Positions 21,448 through 31,575 are shown, counted from the first letter of the stretch. The stretch is 64,000 bases of DNA from Trichobilharzia szidati (GCA_944472155.2 OX235275.1:24702436-24766435), one strand, 5' to 3'. The notes: generated from the letters alone by a model not told the origin. Numbers and translations: made by a program.

Positions 21448-22088
21448 GACCTATCACTGTGAGAAAACTGCAGTCACATGAATTAAAATCACCTGTCACT
21501 ATGGACAGGGAGTTACCAAAGGAGACGGCAGCGAAAATAGTGAATTCATCAGCAAGCATAGATAATTCTGAAGTGCTACAACAAGGTACCTTGTTTATAC
21601 CTTATTTATATCACACGTGTGATATAAATATTCGTGATATAAATGAATTTGTATTTAGATAGGTGTTTAGGTCGATATTTGACAGTTATACAGTCAATAT
21701 TATCATTTGAGAATTTAAATCAGACGTTGTTGGCAACAGACCACTGAGAATTGATGAAAGTAGCAACGCCGCCGCCTCGCTTCTTCCTTGAACTACTTCG
21801 GTCTTGTCTGTACATATTGAAACCATTTAGTAAGATTAAATTGTCATCATATGAGTCGTGTAGCCAAGTTTCCTGAAGCGTTATTACACCTGTATTACGA
21901 TAAATATTTGAATATAATAGGGAATCCAAGTGATTAATCTTGTTCGATAATGACCTGCAATTAGTGCTCATAATCACAGAAGAAGTCATCTGATGCATTG
22001 GAGTACACCTTAAGGATCTTTGCCACCCACCATTATGCTTTTTCTTAAGGTTGTTATATACTCGTAAATTAGCCGTTTGAAAACATTN
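21448..22088 (-). pseudogene. CR1-group LINE family X, ORF2 N-terminus (APE endonuclease), broken
   Basis: The minus strand encodes at 21720-21998 STNCRSLSNKINHLDSLL, GVITLQETWLHDSYD (catalytic Glu) and GGGVATFI, the first endonuclease blocks. At 21368-21559 a different frame encodes SIVTGDFNSCDCSF (GDFN motif). Stops and frameshifts separate the pieces and part of the domain between them is replaced by palindromic, AT-rich DNA. The N-terminal stretch up to 22088 (RVYNNLKKKHNGGWQ in translation) is nearly identical to 30235-30348, which belongs to an element with a quite different RT. An assembly gap starts at 22089. Confidence 0.8.
21603..21630. repeat. Perfect 28-bp palindrome
   Basis: Centred on CACACGTGTG and flanked by TATTTATAT arms; the half GTGATATAAAT is repeated directly a few bases downstream. 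A smaller perfect palindrome (AACAAGGTACCTTGTT, 21580-21595) lies next to it. All are inside the LINE X endonuclease region. Confidence 0.9.
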
Positions 22089-22581
22089 NNNNNNNNNNNN
22101 NNNNNNNNNNNNNNNNNNNNNNNNNNNNNNNNNNNNNNNNNNNNNNNNNNNNNNNNNNNNNNNNNNNNNNNNNNNNNNNNNNNNNNNNNNNNNNNNNNNN
22201 NNNNNNNNNNNNNNNNNNNNNNNNNNNNNNNNNNNNNNNNNNNNNNNNNNNNNNNNNNNNNNNNNNNNNNNNNNNNNNNNNNNNNNNNNNNNNNNNNNNN
22301 NNNNNNNNNNNNNNNNNNNNNNNNNNNNNNNNNNNNNNNNNNNNNNNNNNNNNNNNNNNNNNNNNNNNNNNNNNNNNNNNNNNNNNNNNNNNNNNNNNNN
22401 NNNNNNNNNNNNNNNNNNNNNNNNNNNNNNNNNNNNNNNNNNNNNNNNNNNNNNNNNNNNNNNNNNNNNNNNNNNNNNNNNNNNNNNNNNNNNNNNNNNN
22501 NNNNNNNNNNNNNNNNNNNNNNNNNNNNNNNNNNNNNNNNNNNNNNNNNNNNNNNNNNNNNNNNNNNNNNNNNNNNNNNNN
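22089..22581. other. Assembly gap (run of N)
   Basis: 493 undetermined bases between the 5' end of LINE X and a PLE-A fragment. Open frames drawn across it are artefacts. Confidence 1.
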
Positions 22582-22911
22582 CAAATAATTCACCTGCTCG
22601 TGTGGAGCCAGGTATATCGGTCGTACTCAGCGTTCGCTATCCAAACGCGTCAACGAACATTTACCTTCATGGTTTTATAAAGGAGAAAACCGATGCCCCC
22701 GCAGCTCGATCCTTGAACATTTGATCGACTCTGGACACCAAGTCAAACCAGAAATAAATTTCAAAGTTATCTACAGAATACAAGGCAATCTTGCTAAAAG
22801 TGTACGGATCAAACTTCTCCACATCGCAGAGGCAATGGCAATTCATCTGCTAAATCCTGAACTTTGCATACAAAAGAAATTCGTTCATTCATTAAATCTA
22901 CAATGGACGTA
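22582..22911 (+). pseudogene. PLE-A endonuclease C-terminal part
   Basis: Penelope-like elements encode an RT fused to a GIY-YIG nuclease. This piece begins in the nuclease after the gap and resembles 43250-43600. Readable blocks are EHL-like residues near 22660, FKVIYRIQGNLAKSVR, LLHIAEAMAIHLLNPELCIQ and KKFVHSLNLQWT followed by a stop. That ending (LCxQKxxVxSLxLxW) is typical of the family. At least one frameshift is present near 22710. The upstream RT is missing or hidden in the gap. Confidence 0.75.
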
Positions 22912-23348
22912 ATCTTTCTTAATTTCAGTCTTACTAATTGTATTATTTTGTCTCTTGCATTTTATTATTTCACATCTTCACTTATATTATTCTCTACCCC
23001 GCCCTTTTGTAATCTCTACCCTCATTAACAATGTTACTAACTTGACCCACGTCCAATTTCTAGTCAACTGAGTTACGTCATCCGATTAACTTACTTATTT
23101 TCAACTGTATTATTCTCTAACCCCACCCTTACTTGATTTTAAACACCACTCATTAACACTGTTTCCAACCTGACCTCATCTGAATTCTACTCACTTAATC
23201 AATTCTATTTTATTTTCCATCTTAACGTTTGTTTCCAAGCCAAAAATTACTTATATTACATAATTATCTAAACTTTATAAATCTAATGTACACACACACA
23301 CAAACAAAAAAAATTGTATAAATATGCGATTGTACAGCTAAGTGAATG
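22912..23348 (+). mobile_element. PLE-A 3' untranslated region
   Basis: AT/C-rich, with repeated CTCTACCCCGCCC-like stretches and a final CGATTGTACAGCTAAGTG block shared with 44015-44070 and 39885-39960. The shared block probably belongs to the terminal repeat of the element. Homology ends where PLE-B begins at about 23352. Confidence 0.6.
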
Positions 23349-23577
23349 AATTCGCAGAAATGTTTAAATGACAGAGCACAAAAAGTAAGTAGTTACAAGG
23401 AAAATCTAAGGCAGGAATTGAGGCATATTTGAGAAGCTCTGAAACATATTATTTACCTTGATAATTTAGTAAGGAAATATGTAGGGAAATGTAAATATAA
23501 AAAAAATGATGGTAGTGATATGGATAATAATAACATAACTTTTATTAATGACGACATGCATGTCAAATATGCTCAGG

Positions 23578-23591
23578 ACAACACCAACAAT
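23578..23591. repeat. Left target-site duplication of SINE-T (14 bp)
   Basis: ACAACACCAACAAT, identical to 23830-23843. Confidence 0.9.
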
Positions 23592-23829
23592 TCTTTTTCC
23601 TTTTTCCTCCACGTTCCCAGTAGAACATAGTATTCAAGCTGGAGGCTTGAAATTTCTGTAGCAGTGTTTATTTTTACAAGATGGGGTTGCTAGCCTCATG
23701 CCCAACCTTTCCTCTTCACCAGCTTTTAGTTCTGGCTTAGCGAGGTGAAGGAGTGCGCCGGCCGGAGATCGAACCCCGGACCATGTGCATGTTTGTCGAG
23801 CGTTCTAACCGCTATGCCACCGACGCACC
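23592..23829 (-). mobile_element. SINE-T (variant body) inserted in PLE-B
   Basis: Minus-strand tRNA head with A box TGGCATAGCGG and B box GGTTCGATCTCC, body with GGTTGGGCATGAGGCTAGC, and an A/G-rich 3' end on the left (GGAAAAAGAA on the minus strand). A perfect 14-bp target duplication flanks it, so it inserted after PLE-B had landed. 238 bp long, close to full length for this variant. Confidence 0.88.
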
Positions 23830-23843
23830 ACAACACCAACAAT
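23830..23843. repeat. Right target-site duplication of SINE-T (14 bp)
   Basis: Identical to 23578-23591, at the tRNA-head side of the insertion. Confidence 0.9.
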
Positions 23844-24449
23844 AAGGAATTTAAATCATCAGTAGTAATTCCATACAGAGAATGAACCCCAGAAACCTTA
23901 CACAGAATTCTTAAAAAGGCAGGAATAAAAGCAGTTTACGTTCAAACCCACAAACTCAATTAGAAACAATCTTTGTCGGTTAAAGGATCAATCTTGTGCA
24001 ACCAATAAAACAAAACAATTTAGTTTATCTAATATCCTGCCTGCAATGATTGTCAGGTCAAATACATAGGTCAAACTAGTAGAACAGGGGCAGTCAGTTA
24101 GACAAGCCGAGCATATAAGCCTAGAGAAATCTTGATTATGTGACCCGAATATGATAAGAAATCTAGAGAATAGTTCACTTATAGAACTACACGAAATGCA
24201 GTTACACACAACCATACGACAGGATGGGATCGGATAAGATGACAGTTCCAAAATCTGATGTCAAAGGGTGGAGGGAGAGATTGATAACAGAAGATTTGTA
24301 TATCGAATCAACTGCAAACACATGTTATAGGAATGATTCAAAACCTTTCTATATGGATATCTGGAAAATTCTACTACCCCGACGACGATAAACAGGAGAG
24401 AACAAGGAAAACTATGAAACTCAAGTTTCGAAGTCATGTGATTATACTT

Positions 24450-24492
24450 GATATGATTATGAACCAGAATAAATTTTGTTCGAAATGTAATC
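24450..24492 (+). ncRNA. PLE-B hammerhead-like motif
   Basis: Fold: helix I GAT/ATC, junction strand ATGATTAT, helix II GAAC/GTTC, then GAA, helix III AT/GT without a loop, then A before the predicted cleavage site. It lies 3' of the PLE-B endonuclease remains, as in the other copies. Core positions 3 and 8 would be A and U instead of C and G but can still pair, and one extra base follows A9. Activity is unknown. Confidence 0.45.
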
Positions 24493-24751
24493 CAGTAAAT
24501 AATACTGTTTCACTCACTGTATGATATATCTAATAAACAAACTAATATGGAACCATCAACCCTACTGATCTCTCGGGAAAACCTAGTAACATGCGACCAG
24601 TGAAGTCTCACCTCAATGAGACGACTGCTAGTTAAAATCAATTCAAAATGTGTTGCAATAACAAATCATTGAGCTTATTGAGTGATGGAGTTTGTTCAGC
24701 ACTGAGATGAAGGTCGAGAAACATGACATCATTTGTCAGTAATTTGGCAGC

Positions 24752-24950
24752 CCAGGCAGCTCAATGATAACGTCTCCGAGTGTAGGATTGAAACATGAGG
24801 ACTCGAATCTTTGGAGCAAGAGAGGAGGAGAAGCATCATTTCCTTTGGGATGGCAAATCTCTCTCAAAGACCAGTGCCAATCAGGACGAAACCTAGTTGA
24901 TGAGCTTCCTGCCTGTGGCCTCCAGCCATCTTTTATCAATGATTAAATAA
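24752..24950 (+). mobile_element. Probable degenerate tRNA-headed SINE
   Basis: Has a TAGCTC-like A box (GGCAGCTCAATGATAACG), a B-box-like GGACTCGAATC, and near 24876 AATCAGGACGAAACCTAG, which resembles the 3' half of a hammerhead (GGAC-GAAAC). Divergent; family membership uncertain. Open frames on both strands here are chance. Confidence 0.38.
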
Positions 24951-24984
24951 TCAGAAGTTCCATATTTCACCACGCATTGATATC

Positions 24985-25135
24985 AACCGGAGACGTATTG
25001 AAAATCAGAGGATACCGAGAGTCTTCAGCAATGCACAGCCATGAGCCCACCGGTGATCGAACCCAAGATTTTAAGATTACAAGGTGAGGTGCTCGACCAT
25101 TCAGCTACTGAGACGAAATCCAGCGGTTCATCACT
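24985..25135 (-). mobile_element. SINE-H relative with tRNA head
   Basis: Minus strand: A box TAGCTGAATGG, B box GGTTCGATCACC, then GGTGGGCTCATGGCTGTGC and TTGCTGAAGA, which corresponds to the 5' half of the SINE-H hammerhead core. The GAAAC half is missing, so no ribozyme can form. Confidence 0.55.
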
Positions 25136-25301
25136 GATACCACTCAGTGACCAAACTTTGAACTGATCGAATCTATACAAACTAACATTCGAATGTCAAC
25201 CGCATACCTACTGCCTACTGACTTTAGGATGAAGTTGCATGGCGCTCTGAAGGGCATCATCATGTTTCGTGTGAAGAGAACAATTATTCATGTTTATCTC
25301 T

Positions 25302-25490
25302 TGTTGAACGTGTGAAATGCTTATTGGAGAATAGTTCTCTTCTATTAACCAGATATTCTAGATTTTTACATAATGAAGGCTGATTAATTTTGTCATTCTC
25401 TGGAGACATAGTAACAACTACTGCCTCTATTATCTATGTGTATAATTCATAAATATCAGTAGAATCATGTAAGCTATTCAGTAGGGCTTC
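25302..25490 (+). repeat. Interspersed repeat R4, copy 1
   Basis: Begins TTGAACGTGTGAAATGC and ends with AGTAGAATCATGTAAGC and a TATTCAGT stretch. It matches 25846-26045 (plus) and 31370-31575 (minus). No coding capacity seen; family unknown. Confidence 0.5.
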
Positions 25491-25519
25491 AGAAGAAGAT
25501 CCCCGTTGTATTCTATTGT

Positions 25520-25840
25520 CTGATGTCTTTTTTGGCTATATCCACGATCATCCCTCAACATTTGATCTCCCCGACATCAGTTTCAGCCGTCCAGCTCCGC
25601 ACTTCTTCTACTTTTAGGTTCCAGTTGAGTACTTACCTGGTGTATGGTGCCACACAACAGGAACACCACCATATGTTCAATCCCTGTATCTGCATTTTCT
25701 TGTGGAACATCGAAGCATCCAGAGGTTAGTGGCGGGTTCACTGTCTCTCAAAGATTCTCGTATCTCAAATATCCTTTCTGGTTGCCTGACTGTCCGATTT
25801 TCCTCATCTCGCTAGAGAAGCCAGCCACTGATGAAGCTTC
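25520..25840 (-). pseudogene. RTE-clade LINE relic
   Basis: Minus-strand DNA aligns by eye with the 3' portions of the RTE copies at 36250-36960 and 52641-53247 (CACTTCTTCTACTTTTAGGTTC corresponds to the Trp/Arg-rich GRPRxTWRR region). No intact frame; strongly decayed. It lies between two R4 copies. Confidence 0.4.
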
Positions 25841-25845
25841 ATTCA

Positions 25846-26045
25846 TTGGTGAACGTGCGAAATACCTATTAAAATTTTTTGTTTTCCTGCTAACTATTTA
25901 TTCTTTATTGCCTCATAATTAAGCGTGATGAATTTTGTTATTCCCTAGGGGTATGCAAACAACTACTATGTATACACACGTAAATACTTCAAAAAAATAT
26001 AAGTAGAATCATGTTAGCTATTCTGTTCATCTTGTGTTCAAGCAG
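25846..26045 (+). repeat. Interspersed repeat R4, copy 2
   Basis: GTGAACGTGCGAAATACC, then CATAATTAAGCGTGATG, TATTCCCTAGGGGT and AGAATCATGTTAGCTATTC. Inverse copy at 31370-31575. 26046-26519 beyond it holds nothing I recognise. Confidence 0.5.
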
Positions 26046-26519
26046 CTTCAAATTCTCCCTAATTATAAGACGATTTGCCTCACAAGAATAACTACTATTA
26101 TTACCAACTATACTGGTTTGTTATTCTGAAAAAAATTACAAACGAGTGTGATGCAGTTGATCAATTTGGGTTTGAATTAGCAATTGTTGCTCCCTGCATT
26201 ATCAGTTTTATTCTTCCTCCCTTGGATTTCGAGTCTAACACAAGGGTTCAGCAGTATATCCCTAATTGTATCCTATCCTGTGTCGTCATTAGTTAGGTGC
26301 TTCCATGATTGTGTTCACAGGCCTTCATTTCCTTTCCCCAAAACATGGCCTCCTCCACGTCAGCCCTGGCTGCCTAACTCATTACTCATTTCCTTTTTGG
26401 GCTCCGCTCGAGGGTCTACCTGAAGTGCTATTTCACTCAATAGTCTAATTTAGTCAACTATATTTTCTTCTGCGTATTTACTAGACAAAAGAATGTTCAA
26501 TAAAGAAAGAACAACAGCT

Positions 26520-26658
26520 TTTTGCAAGACCGTTCAAAATTAGCAATAGACAAACGAGTCCAATTCTCATCACGTTCGCTGAAGCCATCTCCATCAAACA
26601 CCTGAAACCTGATTTATGCGTTCGCAAAGAAGCAGTTATCAGTCTTCCTTTACCCTGA
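26520..26658 (+). pseudogene. PLE endonuclease C-terminal fragment
   Basis: Encodes ITFAEAISIKHLKPDLCVRK followed by EAVISLPLP and a stop, the typical end of PLE-A type proteins (compare 22800-22911 and 43540-43603). Only the last 45 or so codons are present. It sits next to the inverted PLE-C copy but is a separate element. Confidence 0.7.
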
Positions 26659-26746
26659 TAACTGAATATTTTCACCTCTTTTTCATCTGATTACGCGATT
26701 TCGCAGGTTTCCATTGTTAATGATGATTATTGTTCGGAATAATCTG

Positions 26747-27157
26747 GTCACCCTTAAATGGTGGGTTAATAAAGATAGCTTTCTTTAGTACAGAAGCTGT
26801 CTTTTCTAGATGTGCTCTATCCTTGCTGTGACAATTGATAAAGTTTTCTGGATAACCATTAGCTAATAAAATTGAATGTATATGTCGAAACTCATCCACC
26901 AGTGTGTCTCTCGTGTATATTTTTTGGGCCATTGAGAATAAACATTTCACTAAGGAACGTTTATTTATACTGGATAGGAACAAAATTGGTAAAATGAAGA
27001 TATTGTCCACTCCATGTCTGTTTACAAAAAATAGATCGCTGAATCGTTTCGTCATCTCTCCTGATCATTGTAATATCGAGGAAACCGAGTTTGCTATTCG
27101 ATTCGAGTTGGGAAGTCACTCGGATATTTGGATGAATATGATTAAATAGGGTAATAA
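26747..27157 (-). pseudogene. PLE-C inverted 5' part (RT thumb)
   Basis: Minus strand encodes LFNHIHPNIRVTSQLESN and SKLGFLDITMIRRDDETIQ (RT palm/thumb following YVDD) and, after one frameshift, SLVKCLFSMAQKIYTRDTL, LLANGYPENF and KKAIFINPPFKGDQI. The last block is repeated in direct orientation at 27166-27215. The next part of the same protein follows on the plus strand at 27158, so this is one element with its 5' part inverted. Confidence 0.78.
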
Positions 27158-27700
27158 ACAGCTTCTGTGCCAAAGAAAGCTATCTTTATTAACCCACCAC
27201 TTATGGGTGACCAGATTATGCAGTTGACAGCTAGCTCAAGACTTCGGTCAGCCATCAAACGTACATTCTACGCCACATCTCTTTTTCTCACATCCCGAAC
27301 ATTTTTGATCCAGATACCTACGATTAAAGGACGAAATTCTGTGGACTTCACTTCAAAGTGTATCTAGAAGTTCACCTGCAGCTGTAGTGACACCTATATA
27401 GGTGTAACCAATAGAATGTTAAAATGTCGTCAAAAAGAATATGTTTCAAAATGGCTACTAAATCATATAGAAAATCACAATGCGAGTAATCCGAATAGAA
27501 ATCCAGCATTGCAAAACACTTATTAATGTCAGGTCACAAAATCAATATTAATGACTGCTTCACAATTATTTCACATAACTCTAATTCAAGGTCGGTTATT
27601 GAAGGTGATGGAAGCACATTGGATTAATCACATACAGCCTAAACTGTGTGTACAAAAGACAATAGACTTCAATCTTTGTTTACCATGGACAACATGACCT
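27158..27700 (+). pseudogene. PLE-C direct 3' part (RT end, GIY-YIG endonuclease)
   Basis: Starts with ACAGCTTCTGT and KKAIFINPPLMGDQI, then RTFYATSLFLTSRTF. After frameshifts comes the nuclease: FTCSCSDTYIGVTNRML (GIY-YIG-like YIGxTxRxL), CRQKEYVSKWLLNHIE, and the end PKLCVQKTIDFNLCLPW with a stop at about 27698. This nuclease differs from PLE-A (YIGRSQRTL) and PLE-B (YIGQTSRTG), hence a third family. Frameshifted, not functional. Confidence 0.78.
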
Positions 27701-29071
27701 ATCTAAATATGATTGGTCATTAGTATGTACTTTTGTGTTTTTTATTTAACTGAGTAATTGTCATGCACTTTATTTTATTTTCTTATTGTTAACGGTGTTA
27801 GTTGTAAAGCGGTTGTGAAAAGAAACAACGAAATGGCGATATCATCTCGCGAAATTTGTCTTCTAAATGCCTTATTCAAATTTATCAAAGGGACTAATTG
27901 TTTTACTTTGATTGATTTTTGTTTAAAAATGAACTCTGTGCAAGTATGTTAAAATTGTTTCTGAAGATATATTTATTAATAACTTTGGTCTGTAAGCAGA
28001 TGAGTTGATTTGGAGGCGTCGAAATAAGCTATATGATGGTACAATTTTATTCCGCACAAATTAATGTTGTTCTTGCTTTATTCAAATTCATTAAGGGAAA
28101 TAAATGCTTGAAAAAAATATTGACTTGTTGCCTGTTTACTAGAGTTCCCAGTTGCTCAACAATGCTTCCCGGCTTCACCGCCATTCAGTACTGAGTATCC
28201 GGCCAGAGAAGCCAATTGGTGAGGACGGTTCGCAGTCTTTTGAAAAAAATTCTCTTGGGAACACACGCGCTAAGTAAATGAACACTATACAAACGAAGGA
28301 GTTTGAAGTGTTTCCATTTTATGAATTAAAGTTGGTCTCAAAAAGTTTACTAAAAACATTCTCTTCATTTCATTTTCTAACACTTATAATTTAAAACGAT
28401 TAGTTCCCTTGGTGAATTTAGACAAAGCAGTAAGAAGACGTAATTCCTCCAAATCATGTAATGTATTTGCTCAACACATTTCGCACAATTTGATCCCACA
28501 CGGACTTGTCATAGGAATATTTTTGAAATTAATAAAGAGTTAAGAGGTGGGAAAATAGACTCAGGTCAAGTTAAAAGGTCGCCATACTGAAGGTCAAAAT
28601 AACAATGAAGGCCACTAAACCAAATAACATAGGTAACAGTACATCTACCCTGGCTAGTAAAACAAAATTTACCAAGGAAGATGGTTTAATGTGATGACGA
28701 GTTGTTGTTTTGAATGCATAAAGGTTGTTTGAACTTTCTAATTGTCAGTTAGGGATTCCACAAAAATTACGTTACGCCATCCTCCAAATACGTTTTATAG
28801 ATAGGTTTAAAAGATGTGTTAACGTCAATTTTATGTTCTGTCTCCTCTGTAATATGTTTCACAATAAAGGAGCTAGGTCTCTTGTTCTTACCATTTATGA
28901 GTTCTGAAGTTTCCATTTTTTTCTCGAGCCATTTAGGAATACGCTCTGAAGTCAGCCCTTACTTTCAGAGATCGATAAGTCCTCCCTATGTATGTCTGTC
29001 CACATGTACATTCAAAGTGGTAATAATATATAATATGAAATATTTATTATCATTACAGAGATAATAGCCAG
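27701..29071. other. No recognised gene
   Basis: AT-rich, probably including the 3' UTR of PLE-C near 27700-27770. 28140-28260 resembles the DNA upstream of R4 repeats (GCTTCACCGCCATTCAG) but is too diverged to classify. Open stretches at 27758-27952, 28725-28907 and 28816-29064 are unassigned. Confidence 0.4.
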
Positions 29072-30535
29072 AGCTATAATAATAATAATAATAATCTACT
29101 TTATTCCAAAAACAGTACTTATAATACAGAATGGAATTCTCAGCATTCGTCACAGTATCGCATCTGATTTACTCTAAATATAAATAAAATTAAGAATTAA
29201 AACTAAATTAACTGGAGGAATTTGTCCGCATTTACGATATAAAGTCAAAAATATTCGAAGCACGAATTGAGATTATTAAATACAATAATGATAATAAAAC
29301 AGTGAGTTTGTTTCAAACGGTATCGTCGATTCAGTTTGGAAACTTTAGCATGTTATAGATTATTGGGTCTAATGTTCTATTGATATAGTATAGTGAGGGG
29401 AAATACAAAATCAACAGTTAAAATACAGCTTAAATGATGTCCACACTTATGAAAAAATTAAACAAAACAAAAAATTGAGAGGATTATAAATATAAGAAAA
29501 ACAATAACAATAAAGTTTGATGCTGTAAGGCTGGAGGAAATGGATTATTTAGTGTTGCTACGAAAGTTAGTTAGTTCATGCCTGACAATATTTCCATAAC
29601 ATAAAATACGTGCCAAATATGGTATAGTGGAATTTTTATACTTAAACGTATGTGCATAAAGTCTTCTGAAAAGACTTCTTGTCTTAACTGAGGAGACACA
29701 AGGTTGGAGCTGCGAGTGGAGTGGGTGCTCAGAGTCTGACAAAATTCCTTTAGCGAATTTGTTGCATAACACCAAGTGGCTATCGGTGACAATGTCAACG
29801 ATATGGCCCAATGGGATACCACTCATCTGACTGACAGTCTTCTGGGTTCTACGAAGTATGACATAGTCTTTTTTAAGCAATCCAGGAAAGAATAAGGGTG
29901 AACAGTAAAGAAGAACAGGTAAAATACGCGAGTTGATAAATTGTAAGAGGAGTGGTTGGATTATGTCTGAGTGCCTTAACTCCTTAGTGTAAGAAGTCAG
30001 ACGAAATATTCTTTTAGAAATCGCTAAGACATGGGAGGACCAGGATATGTCAGAAGAGAGAATTAATCCAAGATACTTAACTTCAGACTTGGTTTCTATA
30101 TCAGTATCGTCGATTTTGCAACGGTCATAGGAACCAACGGCTTCATTCAACTTTCTTTTACATCGGAAACTGAAATTAACAGTCAGACATTTGGAAGGAT
30201 TAAGTTTAAGGCCGTTTGGCAAAGACCATTTGCATCACAGGAACAGTCATCTGATGCACTGGAGTACACTTTAAGGACCTTTGCCACCCACCATGACGCT
30301 TTTTCTTAAGGTTATTATATACTCGTAAAACATCCGGTTGAAAACATTTTAAATAACCGCGAGAGTAAGTAATACGATTTGGACACATAACTGAATAATT
30401 AAAACAAAATAAATCCAAGAAATCAGATGCAATATAAGTGACGGAAAATTTCGGTAGCCCAAGTTTTAAGCAGGCCGCCAAACAGACTTTATATAGAGAC
30501 GCAAGTACATTTTTCAGGTATTGGTTTTTTGTAGG
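29072..30535 (-). pseudogene. LINE family Y with large internal deletion
   Basis: 5' side (about 30230-30535): 5' LINE sequence with RVYNNLKKK and GGWQRSLKCTPVHQM, nearly identical to the start of LINE X at 21968-22088. At about 30232 it joins WSLPNGLKLNPSKC, i.e. the RT after the catalytic palm; the endonuclease and most of the RT are absent. The remaining RT frame (29545-30222) has SEVKYLGLILSSDISWSSH, ILPVLLYCSPLFFPGLLKK and YVILRRTQKTVSQMSG. The 3' UTR ends with GAATTCCATTCTG, TTTGGAATAAAGTAG and an (ATT)n tail at 29072-29092. It could have moved only with enzymes supplied in trans. Confidence 0.8.
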
Positions 30536-30539
30536 GACT

Positions 30540-30735
30540 TTGTTTGATTGGTTGGAGGATTTCATCATGAGCTGACATCAATTACAGAAGCAATGGAAAA
30601 CCACTGGGGAGTACTGGACAGCTGTTTCGTGCTAGTTTTGGAACTCTTCAGGAGTACGCACCCATCACATGGGCTCGAACCTAAAACCTTCTGGTTGCAA
30701 GGCTAGCGAGCTTGTAGACCCAGTACATTTAACTG
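30540..30735 (-). mobile_element. SINE-H (hammerhead SINE), degenerate
   Basis: Minus strand: B box GGTTCGAGCCC, GGGTGCGTACTCCTGAAGAG, then GCACGAAACAGCTGTCC and the 3' end GTCAGCTCATGATGAAATCC. The core strands CTGAAGA and GAAAC and the palindromic helix III are kept, but helix II has a mismatch (GTTC/GCAC) and helix I a C-C at its base. It abuts the 5' end of LINE Y; the start of one open frame there derives from this SINE. Confidence 0.75.
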
Positions 30736-31074
30736 ACAAGCGACTATATGGGCTGAAATTCTCATTGTATACCCGATTTTTAGATATCATTGAGCAAGTG
30801 CTAGTTAAAAACCTTTTGACAAGTTTATGCAGTAGGCGAATATAATCTGAATAGGAGTATGAAATCCAGAAACATACTTGATATTTAATGAATGAATTTA
30901 AACTAAATATAACCTTGAAATCTGAAGACGAATAACTGGGGTTCAGTTAAAGTTATTATTGAGTGATAAGAAAGGTGGTAGTTGAGTGCGAATTTAACAA
31001 GTGTGAAGAGAGTAAGAAAGCGTACAAAAGGAACATGTGAGAGTGAAAATAGTGAATTAATTATTATATTTAAT
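30736..31074. other. No recognised feature
   Basis: AT-rich spacer without a recognisable family. Confidence 0.4.
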
Positions 31075-31125
31075 AATAATAATGGCTTTATTCCAAACAG
31101 TATTTGTGGTACAGGTATGATTGTA
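31075..31125 (-). mobile_element. LINE Y 3' tail fragment
   Basis: Minus strand reads CAAATACTGTTTGGAATAAA followed by GCC and an (ATT)n tail, matching the 3' ends at 29072-29170 and 55641-55700. Extremely 5'-truncated copy. Confidence 0.6.
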
Positions 31126-31369
31126 TAAAAACTGATGGTAACTTAAACTAAAAATAATTGTAATACTTTATTACGGATGCGTTCATCTTATAATGTTTTC
31201 ACTATTACCTTTCAAACATTGAATAGGTTTGCAGCTGATGGGAACCTGTGAAATAGAATGGTGGTATCATATTATACTGCAAATCTGGTCATTCTTTCTC
31301 TCTGTAGACATCCATAATAGTTATTCTTGTGACTTGAGTAGTCTTATAATTAAGAATGATATGAAGTTG
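31126..31369. other. No recognised feature
   Basis: Short spacer between the LINE Y tail scrap and the R4 copy; nothing supported. Confidence 0.35.
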
Positions 31370-31575
31370 TGTCACTACTTCAACACAAGATGAAGTGAAT
31401 AGCTAACAGGTATCTAACTCTGTTAGTTAAGTAGATAACAGCACTAGTAGTTAGTACACCCCTAGAGAATAACGAAAATTCATCACTCTTAATTATGAAG
31501 TAATAAGGAATATTTAGTTAGTAGGCGAACGAAAAATTCTAACAGGTATTTCACACGTTCAACAATAAAATAAAC
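31370..31575 (-). repeat. Interspersed repeat R4, copy 3
   Basis: Minus strand: TTGAACGTGTGAAATACC, CATAATTAAGAGTGATG, TTATTCTCTAGGGGTG and GTTAGCTATTCACTTCATC. Inverse of 25846-26045, sharing both ends. Confidence 0.55.

Larger units (their letters stand above)
23352..24545 (+). pseudogene. PLE-B fragment (RT C-terminus, linker, GIY-YIG, 3' region), split by a SINE
   Basis: Starts within the RT thumb, continues through an Asn/Asp-rich linker, is interrupted by the SINE at 23592-23829, then resumes (KSSVVIPYRE-like). It has a broken GIY-YIG domain near 24040-24090 (VKYIGQTSRTGAV-like in pieces) and the C-terminal block at 24230-24370 (WRERLITEDLYIEST, NTCYRNDS). The 3' region ends about 24540 with TGATATATCTAATAAAC. 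It carries the hammerhead-like motif at 24450-24492. Many frameshifts: dead. Its 5' border nearly coincides with that of the copy at 56826. Confidence 0.78.

Noticed and set aside
22069..22724. Long open frames on both strands across the N run
   Set aside because: They consist of undetermined residues from the assembly gap.
23310..23360. Hammerhead in the PLE-A terminal block (also 44030-44070)
   Set aside because: A short stem and a GAAA occur, but no CUGANGA-like strand lies in the right place and the copies do not covary.
24736..24946. Overlapping 60-67 codon frames on both strands
   Set aside because: They lie over a tRNA-like SINE remnant and mirror each other.
30206..30568. 120-codon frame as a distinct ORF1 gene
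   Set aside because: Its start codon lies in the neighbouring SINE-H and its end crosses the deletion junction of LINE Y.
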